From a virus, in IMG/VR virus record IMGVR_UViG_3300020196_003474, positions 1 to 21,604 of that record: 21,604 nt of DNA; one strand, written 5' to 3'. Positions 9,001 to 14,700 of the stretch are shown here, in pieces. The position numbers and the translations under genes were made by a program. The number at the start of each line of letters is the position of its first letter. Within the stretch, counting starts at the first letter, position 1. The notes beneath the pieces are model-generated. The model did not search any database. It saw nothing but the letters and a program-made list of their open reading frames with translations, and had not been told where the DNA came from.

Positions 9001-11744
9001 TTAGTTTTAATGGAACCGCACAAGTTATAACATCTGATGTTGGAATATCTTCATTCCCTAAAGGTGGAATTATTGTTTCTGTTGGTTCAACTGAAGGATC
9101 CGGATATCAACCATTAGTCTCTGCGGGCGGGACAGTTACTGTCTCCTCCGCTGGAACAGTTCAATCAATTACAATTGGAAATACTGGTTCTGGTTACAGA
9201 TCTGCAGCAACATACAAAATTCTCACTGATGTTTCTAATTCTGTTGGAATTGGTTCAACCATCATTTTCTTAGAAAATAACAATAGTGTCTTCAGTCTAT
9301 TAAGTCTACTTAATACTGGGTCGAATTGTAGTATTGGGGTTGGAACATTTATTGAAATTAGCAATGTTATCACCTCAGTTGGATCTACCTTTGTTCAGGT
9401 AGGAACTGCTGCAACAAGTCAATATGCCATCCCATCTGGAACACAAGCAGTAATTAAGATATCAAATCCACAGACTGGAGTTGTTAATATTGGTGTAAGC
9501 ACTGGTTCCGTTGGAATTAATACAATTGAGCATGTTGGTTATGCTACAATTATTTCTGGGGGCATATCAACAACAGTAACGATTACTAACGCCGGATCTG
9601 GTTATACAGCACTTTCATTAATTAAGACCGAATTGATTTCACATCCAGTTTCTTCTGGAAGCACAATAATATTTACATCTAACTTAACTAATGTAAATGT
9701 TGGAAATGTTGTTTCTGTTGGCACTGCAATTACAAATGCATCCATCGTTGGAATTGCATCCACATCATTTACGATTGGTTCTGGCAGCACCTCACCCTCT
9801 TCAATTGGAATTGGAACGGTTATAACATTTAAAAAAAATAATCCACCATATGTTGTAATTGATAGTCCAGACTCATATTCTAATATTCCTCTTCGTTATA
9901 GTTCATCTTCGTCTGGAGTTGGAACAGAAGCAAAAGTCGATATTGTTGTTGGACAAGGTTCAAGTGTAATAGATTTTGAAGTTACTAATACTGGTTATGG
10001 TTATAGAAATGGTGACATACTAACTGTTCCTGTTGGCGGATTAACTGGCATTCCAACTTCTGCTAATTTTAGAGAATTTCAACTTACAGTTCAAAATATT
10101 TTCACTGATGAATTCAGTGGATGGTCTATTGGTGAACTTGATGTTTTTGATAATTTTGATGAATTATTCGATGGTAACACTCAAACTTTCCAATTAACAA
10201 AAGGTGGACTCATTAAATCAATCGTCGCTGCAAGAGGATCAAATATTATTGTTCAGGATACTTTACTCATCTTTATTAACGATATTCTTCAAGTTCCTGG
10301 AGAGGGTTATGTTTTCTCAGGTGGAAGTATCATAACATTTACAGAGGCTCCAAAAGTTGGAGATACCTCAAAAATTATTTTCTATAAGGGAAGTGGAAGT
10401 GTTGATGTTGTAGGTAGAGAAATTATTGAAACTGTCAAGGTTGGTGATGATTTAACGATTGGATATGATGCATCCGTTGGTCAACAACCATATCAACAAG
10501 AGGAAGAAAGAATAGTAACCTCTATTAATTCTACTGATGAAGTATCCACTGTTTCGTATTTTGGACCAGGAAATACTGAGGATGAAACTTTGTTAAGACC
10601 AGTTGTTTGGTGCAGACAAACTGAAGATAAAATAATTAATGAAAAAGATGTTGGAAAGGATAGAGAACTTTACGAACCAAATATCAATCACTTTGGTTAT
10701 GTTATAAAAACAGTTGGTGTTGGGTCCACTGCAATCTATGTTGATAATATTAGACCATTCTTTAATGCCCGAAATGAAAATGATACGTCTTTAACTTTCC
10801 AAAATAGTATTACAATTATATCACAGGAAAATAGATCTGGCGCTATAGCTACAGCAGTTGTTTCTGGTTTAGGGACAATTTCCTCTGTTGTTATCTCTGA
10901 TGGTGGTGCTGGTTATACAACAGCAATTGTAAGTTTTGGATCAACTGTTGGAGTTGATACCTCTACAAGAGCATTTGGATCTGTAACAATCGGAGCTGGC
11001 GGAACTATCACTGGCGTAGCAATCACAAGTCCAGGAGTTGGGTATACTTCATCCAATCCACCTCAAGTCCTTATTTCATCACCCAACCCTGTGGTTGAAA
11101 CAAATAACGTGTCTTCATTCTCTGGTGATTCTGGTGTGATTGTTGGATTTGGTACAACAACACAATCCTTTATTGATAAATTTATATTTGATTTTTATAT
11201 CCCACAAGATTCTTTCTTAAGAAACACCACCTACGTTGGAACTGCAATTACATTAAGTTCAATAAACGTTAATGATTATTTCATTGTTTATAATTCTAAT
11301 GTTGGTATTGGAAGCACAGTGTTAATATCAAAAGATGTTTTAAACAACATAGTCGGCATAGGGACAAATTTTGTTGACAACGTTTATCAGGTTGATACTG
11401 CTTTTACAACACAATCAACTGTGGCTGGAATTGGACTGACTCATGTAAGAAGAGTTTTTGCTCGAATAACAGGTATTGGAACAATTAACTTCAGTTCCAC
11501 ATTAATAACATTTGATTCTACAGTGTTTACTTTTGATTCTATAGGTAGTGTTGGAAGCGCATACACTGGAATTGTGACAACATCAAATTACTTTGGTAAT
11601 TTTAGTTGGGGTAGAATAGATCTTACTGCAAGGGCAGAATCTAACGAATTTAATTTCTATGGTGATAGGAGAGTTGGTGGCATCACGACTTCAGCGATTG
11701 TTCAGAGAACCAAACCTCTTAAATTTAAAAAGTACCTAATCTAA
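3..11744 (+). CDS. Giant modular baseplate/tail protein with gp7-like segment (5' partial)
   Basis: The frame is open from the first complete codon at base 3, so the start lies outside the window. The GTG at 291 is only the first start-like codon of a long open frame. At least 3913 residues are visible, ending in TAA. It is beta-rich, with Gly, Ser, Thr, Ile and Val dominating and many GIGTT-like linkers. In order (residues of the visible part) I see: NHxxxTG and SGxGY modules (about 230-860); a YHYH-type domain (about 857-1030); a short VLRGVDGT motif typical of phage tail proteins (about 1283); more NHxxxTG modules (1370-1610); a segment resembling the T4 gp7 C-terminal region (about 2040-2200); three beta-sandwich-like modules (2277-2620); a second R-x-x-x-GT motif (VRREWMGT, about 2852); SGxGY modules; and a conserved C-terminal block (about 3355-3913). 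It ends 25 bp before a fibre gene and lies two genes upstream of gene 8, the position of T4 gene 7 relative to 8. I infer a structural protein of the baseplate wedge or its periphery. A long tail fibre is the main alternative. No signal peptide or membrane segment is evident in the visible part. Confidence 0.85.
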   Translation, partial: YGCSGITKTILDKSSIGINTYAYGEYFSYENVGTYSTVKTKNIVKLRINSVIQDLQIPTESYYYDSDDTILIKTLGSRSRDFLSKNWFYNVASKYEVSSISLFDASDNTYRINLKTNHYLKIGDEIFITGTDLIDKNSTITDILSDKSILIKGQGLLSTNIRYTIKRKILKVKSNTFAASNFSTNVQNVYLNQSETSDTKPDKILISSPSIPSYLGQPINTKDRSVPVNGDFSGESLTIPNHGFYTGDAIYYTPQKINVNYVDSNSGITSTGVIVKTSLFYSLDSKDDSGKRVAPSGGIFVITGTVGPKEVSNRKPPSEGLYYIKRIDSNTIKLAKTKNDIYNSNFISIGNTSVVDSNIRPYNFRLKTLKPQKLLREISDPILDGESYETKPGFTGILVNGVEILNYKSSDTIYYGKLETIDISTPGFGYDIINPPNLFVSDNVGTGATGYVSVIGSLQEIRILDSGFDYIKTPTVAISGGNGSGANASVNMKLIDHSADFFADSGSARIGIGSTQSTIGFTTYHKFRNAEQVIYQTKSQTAVGGINTNSSYYVSVVGPSTVKLHPTQNDAIIGINTVVLSSFGIGKHTLKSVNKKSVVESITVTSPGINYQNKQKTTNISGINTSLNQITIVNHEYNSGEKIKYTPSETAIGGLTIGTEYYVTKVDNDNFKLSQVGGTTDKEFYYRTQQYVELSSVGVGTHSFNYPDITVTLSGKIGISSIGTETFEARIQPIFRGNVSSVHLSHQGVGYGSSEVINFERVPDISLISGKNAQLLPVINNGKIIEVLVLNSGSNYNSPPNIVINGDGIGAVLTPVIQNGDLTSIKIIESGSGYTQAGTSIEVLSPGTGCKFIPRIKNWRINLFEKHFNTFTQDDGFITEGMKSEYELQYCHLYSPRKLRETLFSTDSSGKTLYQSKDLRKTGPGGLETTPLGHSPIIGWAYDGHPIYGPYGYVTKSGGTVALMKSGYQLNSSRSSGPPTSIYPLGFFVEDYTYKNVSDETVLDENNGRFCVTPEFPKGTYAYFATINTSSIDTVLPFLGYKRPLFPYLVGENFKGIPNKFNFDPKSNQDEYDLNNTNLLRNTEPYNLINELVNYEYLNLPNSLNQKTDITSVTPGQIENIGIITGGNFYKINDSIIFDETGTGGFGVMAKVSKLLGKSVNSVSVATSSINNVEISPSKNKGEYIIICDSPHKFKNTDIINITGLSTTSSKIEGSYSVGIGNTALLTVAGLGTTSSGISTIGITGIVTYFSVMGNFIDLRENDILSIGTERVKVLNVQPEFSRIRVLRGVDGTVAGSAHTVTTILYADPRRLIVNVGFNTSYNYKQNKQIYFDPAEVVGLGTSAGVGIGSTITISNPGAATTIFIPTKTLFIKNHNLETGDIVTYSSNGGSGIVVEDQHNVGVGTTLSNGQTLFVAKIDNNLIGLSTVRVGLGTTGTFVGIASTVSSSTTLFFKSIGVGNTHSLKTNYEVITGEINRNLVTVSTAQTHGLETGHTVNVDINPSISTTFTLTYSDYSRKLLINPQTFNSSGINTLSSIFTVINHGYKTGQKVLHTSTSPSQGLSNNKSYFIVRINDNSFKLSNTYFDSIQLKPSTIGISSASSGTFSLINPPLEVYRNSTLTFDLSSSTLSYINQSTLYPAFELNFYTDENFTKLYDKNLESATFEIQRVGVVGVSTNAKVTLTINEKTPQTLFYKLDSVYDNDLPAVKSEVNVDSEVQLNNRVISKFSLYNGKHVITSISSTAFTYPLSMKPERSSYVSSTSSLRYETDCVHAFGPISQIEIKNKGKNYYALPEITSIRSGIGSGAILKISSTSIGKIKKVKIKDIGFDFASDKTVRPTAAIPQIIKVEALASFDFIGITSAGRGYSRAPKLLVLDGRTNSLVNDVDLRYSLGDSQVKIFKNTFGINNVKPIILPTQNTNGVLIQHVGYNTTSKDVTVKLAVGFSTADSWPFAIGDKVLIENVSIGIGSTGKGFNSQNYNYKLFTLTGVTTNLGGIGSVTYSLNGLVNDGELVGTFSTATSSGRIIPEKHFPVFNPKLKTNNYNVGEIVKSKSSSITGTVESWDSRNTILKISSKDQFISGEIIEGLSSKTQGFASSVTSFDTSFVVGSSSTITQGWQNIFGFLNNNLQRVQDSFYYQKFSYSLKSKVAFDTWKDPVGALNHTLGFKKFADYQLESTLPRDKQTDMKIGLSTELGYVESVLDLTRFVNLNCVFDFDLVRENSINLNSSIISDKIIFSNRILTDYEESIGNRVLLIDDISGLFNSNPRATAFSIVNTFKLSSVRAQKYITFVTDRRYTAQRQLLIVDLIHDGFFAYMNQYGRVETTYDQGSFDFSVSGSDGQLLFYPTQSSINDYNVTCLSYNLDDNLLSTGSTSIGGVLLIDTDSVSLSSGVTTSIVGIASTYSSVKVLVQITPDINSNKFEFEELNIVHDGTNIELLEYGQLTTIPTAFGGSGLGTYHPYFSGSNLKIDFIPNSGVGIGTTGAINTIQVGLANSSFSGIGTLDLKHARLEVRTTSISSSASPGLTTVGQYPNEYDAAYFVVQIVDTTNNRCQMSEVIVVDDYVDTTTSYDTYDTEFGIVQTHSGLGTIGSRVSAAGTVELLFTPIPSIATQVKVYMNALRHQDDSRDIISFNNGTIETFLSNYTGTERDIKRSFDLKHKSDPIFERYFNGSSSSIVDLTNDTISIPNHFFVTGESVVYYQSGAGTTQAIGIATTTIAGVGSTDKLTPGITTTNSLFIVKVDSNKIKLASSAQNALKFVPDVLDLTSVGIGTLHRFVSTNQNAKVVISLDNIIQSPVVSTAVTTTLADQVFTTDDLIKFSGITSFFGGDLIKISNEIMKIEGVGIGSTNTVKVRREWMGTSLAGYSTGQLVTKVNGNYNIIDNTITFSEAPYGNTPLGTSTNPPDERDWTGITTSSSFHGRSFIRSGIKNSSNDTYHKNYVFDDISSEFNGTNQNFTLKSNGVNVSGITSDAVILINDVFQGRGNSSTYVLNESSGIITISFNGTAQVITSDVGISSFPKGGIIVSVGSTEGSGYQPLVSAGGTVTVSSAGTVQSITIGNTGSGYRSAATYKILTDVSNSVGIGSTIIFLENNNSVFSLLSLLNTGSNCSIGVGTFIEISNVITSVGSTFVQVGTAATSQYAIPSGTQAVIKISNPQTGVVNIGVSTGSVGINTIEHVGYATIISGGISTTVTITNAGSGYTALSLIKTELISHPVSSGSTIIFTSNLTNVNVGNVVSVGTAITNASIVGIASTSFTIGSGSTSPSSIGIGTVITFKKNNPPYVVIDSPDSYSNIPLRYSSSSSGVGTEAKVDIVVGQGSSVIDFEVTNTGYGYRNGDILTVPVGGLTGIPTSANFREFQLTVQNIFTDEFSGWSIGELDVFDNFDELFDGNTQTFQLTKGGLIKSIVAARGSNIIVQDTLLIFINDILQVPGEGYVFSGGSIITFTEAPKVGDTSKIIFYKGSGSVDVVGREIIETVKVGDDLTIGYDASVGQQPYQQEEERIVTSINSTDEVSTVSYFGPGNTEDETLLRPVVWCRQTEDKIINEKDVGKDRELYEPNINHFGYVIKTVGVGSTAIYVDNIRPFFNARNENDTSLTFQNSITIISQENRSGAIATAVVSGLGTISSVVISDGGAGYTTAIVSFGSTVGVDTSTRAFGSVTIGAGGTITGVAITSPGVGYTSSNPPQVLISSPNPVVETNNVSSFSGDSGVIVGFGTTTQSFIDKFIFDFYIPQDSFLRNTTYVGTAITLSSINVNDYFIVYNSNVGIGSTVLISKDVLNNIVGIGTNFVDNVYQVDTAFTTQSTVAGIGLTHVRRVFARITGIGTINFSSTLITFDSTVFTFDSIGSVGSAYTGIVTTSNYFGNFSWGRIDLTARAESNEFNFYGDRRVGGITTSAIVQRTKPLKFKKYLI
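369..389. repeat. Short near-perfect inverted repeat inside the giant gene
   Basis: Arms of 10 nt, GGTGATGAAA and its exact complement TTTCATCACC, are separated by a single T. It lies inside codons for a GDEIFITG stretch. Because the spacer is only 1 nt, an RNA hairpin would open to a loop of 3 or more. No T-tract follows, so it is not a terminator. Confidence 0.6.
2571..3090 (+). other. YHYH-type domain inside the giant protein
   Basis: Residues about 857-1030 of the visible protein. The core reads GWAYDGHPIYGPYG, preceded by GHSPII and followed at a distance by VTPEFPKGTYAYFAT. These are the hallmark segments of the YHYH protein family (Pfam YHYH), as I remember it. The family is common in marine bacteria and occurs in phage tail proteins. 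Its biochemical role is not established. The literal YHYH tetrad is replaced by YCHLYSPRK near residue 885. It sits between SGxGY modules, so it looks like an inserted globular domain that could contact ligand or partner. The family call rests on motif recognition only. Confidence 0.7.
5575..5602. repeat. Perfect 28-bp palindrome inside the giant gene
   Basis: The 14-nt half GAATAACCTCTGCC is followed directly by its exact reverse complement. The centre is G+C-rich (CTGCCGGCAG) in a strongly A+T-rich surrounding. It lies in frame and encodes part of an SAGRGY copy of the recurring SGxGY module (G-I-T-S-A-G-R-G-Y-S). Other copies of that module in the gene do not form a palindrome. As RNA it would fold into a 12-bp stem with a CCGG loop. 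It is followed by TCGTGC rather than a T-run, so an intrinsic terminator is unlikely. The role is unknown. Confidence 0.9.
6120..6600 (+). other. Segment resembling the C-terminal region of T4 gp7
   Basis: Residues about 2040-2200 of the visible protein. The order of elements is NVGEIV, then GEIIEGL, then SFYYQKFSYSLKSK, then WKDPV, then LNHTLGFKKF. In T4 gp7, as I recall its sequence, the matching order is LVGQTI, GEIIRGV, RSYYVMKIKSNL, WKSDV and FVHPVGFGF, with similar spacing. The resemblance is short but collinear. Together with the position upstream of gene 8 it suggests that this is the wedge-organising part of a gp7 homologue. I cannot compute an alignment score here. Confidence 0.55.
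6831..7866 (+). repeat. Three copies of a beta-sandwich-like protein module
   Basis: Three diverged protein-level copies run in tandem at about 6831-7077, 7195-7480 and 7600-7866. The shared pattern is VxxxKxxVQI, a break of 8-12 residues, then ExxIVHDG, then EYGxxxT, then a GTF-like turn, then LLFxPT. Copy 1 has SSVRAQKYITFVTD, LIHDGFFAYMNQYG and LLFYPTQSS. Copy 2 has SSVKVLVQITPD, NIVHDGTNIELLEYG and IDFIPNSG. Copy 3 has AYFVVQIVD, EVIVVDD and ELLFTPIPS. The regular hydrophobic alternation implies beta-sandwich domains. I know similar units from cyanophage neck and tail proteins but cannot name a family. Confidence 0.6.
10065..11741 (+). other. Conserved C-terminal block of the giant protein
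   Basis: Residues about 3355-3913 of the visible protein. It opens with FREFQLTVQNIF and DEFSGWSIGELDVFD, followed by FDGNTQTFQLTKGG and then LLIFINDILQVPGEGYVF with IITFTEAP. A shorter relative of this F-x-GTxQxFxL ... LINDVFQ unit occurs at about 8840-9010. Further on come a charged, less repetitive stretch (KIINEKDVGKDRELYEPN near 10630), two SGxGY modules (near 10900 and 11030), and a final segment rich in Phe-Asp-Ser ending FKKYLI. The less repetitive character suggests a folded anchoring or assembly region. The function is inferred only. Confidence 0.5.
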
Positions 11745-11747
11745 ATA
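11741..11747 (+). promoter_or_regulatory. T4-type late promoter box CTAAATA
   Basis: CTAAATA overlaps the TAA stop of the giant gene and lies 22 bp before the ATG at 11770. It matches the late promoter -10 element reported for T4-like cyanophages (compare T4 TATAAATA). Initiation about 6 nt downstream would leave a leader of roughly 17 nt. No Shine-Dalgarno sequence is visible before the ATG. Confidence 0.6.
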
Positions 11748-11769
11748 CTTCTAAACTAAAACATCTATA

Positions 11770-14700
11770 ATGGCAAGAGTAGCAATAAACACTGGAGCAG
11801 CAGCTAACGATGGCACAGGTGATACTCTGCGAGCAGCTGGTGGTGTTATTAATGATAACTTTCTTGAGGTTTACACCTATCTAGGGGCGGGGAGCACTAC
11901 AACCCTATCTGCACCTGTTTGGAATACCACATCTGTAGGTATTAACACATTGAGAAATGTTGGAATGGGAACAACAAATCCAAGATTTGCTCTGGAAGTT
12001 GGTGCTGTTGGGACATCAGGAACCACATTATTCGTAAATGGTGATGCACGAATCACTGGAATCTTAAGTATTGGAACTTCGTCTATCACTCTTAATGGGT
12101 CCACGAATATTATTAATGTAGGCACCGGTGTTACTATTAATGGATCTACCGGTATTATTAGTGCAACATCCATTGTCTTGAGTGGCACAACTTTAACTGG
12201 CGCTGCGGTAACTTCCATTGTTGCAGGCACTGGTATAAATGTCTCTGGATCTACGGGGCAAGTAACGATTACTGCAACTGGTAGTGGTGAATCATCCCAG
12301 TTCGTAACTACTGCTGCTGGTATTCATACACTCTCTAATATTGGTATTGGAACCACAAATCCAACAAGTGCTCTTACAGTGGTTGGTAGTGGAACATCAA
12401 CATCTCAACTTTTTGTTACCGGTGTTTCTACATTCCAAGATAATCTTGGAGTTGGAGCGACAACAAATCCACCAGCATACACTTTAGATGTTGCTGGATA
12501 TGCAAGAATTAGAGATGGTTTAATTCTTACTGGTGGAAGCACGTATCCTGTTGAACTTTTTGCGGATTTAATCATTGGTGGATATAATTTGGATATCTTG
12601 GGTGGTGGAAATTTAAATGTTGATCCTGGTAATTTAAATGTTGGTGGTAACGTAGTTGTATATTCTCCAGGCACACTTAATGTTGGTACTGGTGGAACTG
12701 TAATTACCACAACTAGTGCTGGATTGGTTGGGATTGGAACCACAAATCCAACAAGTGCTCTTACTGTAATTGGTAGTGGAACATCAACATCTCAACTTTT
12801 TGTTACTGGTGTGTCAACCTTTGTTGGTTTGATTACAGCTGGTAGAATCACTGCAGGACTGACTAGTAGTATCATACCTTTCTATTACGATACATACGCA
12901 AGTCTTCCATCATATTCTACTTATCACGGTGCGGTTGCTCATGCACATGACACTGGTAAGTTATATTATGCTCATACACGTTGGGTAGAGTTAGTTAATA
13001 CGGAAGCTGATGGAACTGTAGGCACAGGCACTGAAAGATATAATATTGGAATCACATCAGTTACCACATTAAACGTTTCTGGTGTAGTTACCGCAACATC
13101 ATTCGTTGGTGATGGTTCTGGTTTGACTGGTGTTGTTGGTTCTGGTTCGGGTCTTATCATAAAAGACTCTGGAACCACCGTAGGAACAGCAGGAACGATT
13201 GATTTTGGAGATAATTTAACAGTTTCTCCGATTTCTGCTGGTGTAGTGACTGTAACCGGATCTGCTAGTGGTGGATCATCCCAGTTCGTAACCACTGCTG
13301 CTGGTATTCATACACTCTCTAATGTTGGCATCGGAACCACAAATCCGACAAGTAAACTTACAGTTGGTGCTGTTGGTGCTGCTACAACTAACTTAGTTGT
13401 AAATGGTTGGGCAAATATTAGTGGAATGAATATTGTCCAAGACACTGACACAAACTCAATTTATATTGGATATGAAGCAGGACAAAGTTTACTTACTCAA
13501 GCAAATGATAATGGTAATATCGCTCTTGGTTATAGATCTTTATATGGATCAACTTCCCCAGATTATTGTATAGCAATTGGATATGAAGCTCTTAGAAATC
13601 CAACCAGCAACACTGATAATACTATCGCAATAGGACATCAGGCAGGTTATAATGGTGGCGGTGGATCAAATGTGTTTATTGGATATGAAGCAGGACAAAA
13701 TGCTACTACTGGACATTCTAACGTTGCTATTGGATATCATGCAGCACGCTCCAGTTCTCCCTCCTTTGGTGTTTATATTGGGTATGATGCTGGAAAGAAC
13801 GCTGATGGCATTGGAAACGTCTTTGTAGGACACAACGCAGGTGACGGTGTTACATCTGGAGATTATAATACCTTTATTGGTGAGGCTGCAGGAAATGATA
13901 TGACAACTGGTAGCGATAACGTCATTATTGGTGGATATCAAGGAAATGAAAAGGGACTTGACATCAGAACTTCATCCAATAATATAGTTCTTTCTGATGG
14001 TGATGGAAATATAAGATTCTATGCAAACTCCAGCGGTAATGTTGGAATTGGAACCACAAATCCAACAAGTGCTCTTACAGTGGTTGGTAGTGGAACATCA
14101 ACATCTCAACTTTTTGTTACTGGTGTTTCTACCTTCAGTTATATCCAAAATACTGGTATAACATCTACCAAGGACCTTATTGTTTATGGAACTGGTAATG
14201 ATGCTGGTTCTGCATCAACTATATCGTTGAGAAGTAGAAACAATTACATTGATTTTAATGCTCAGCTCGCAACGGCTCAATCATTTGCAATTAGACTCCT
14301 GAATTACCCTATTCTTCAAGGAACTTATCTTTACCCAACTGGTGGTTCTGCAGCCTTAAACAATTGGGATGGCACTGAGGCAATAGTAGTCAATGATACT
14401 GGAATTTTGATGGGTCCTGCATTTGCAGGGCCAGGCACTGGAAGACCAGTTATTATTGGCACTGGAACTTCTACTGGAACTGCATTACAACAACTTCAAG
14501 TTACTGGTGGTGCTTATGTTTCTGGTAATGTTGGACTTGGAACCGCAAATCCATTAGGGCCTCTACAAGTTGGTGTTGGATCTTCTGCAGTTATAGTTAC
14601 TTCTACTGGATCTGTCGGCATAGGAACCACAAATCCAACAAGTGCTCTTACTGTGGTCGGTAGTGGAACATCAACATCTCAACTTTTTGTTACTGGTGTT

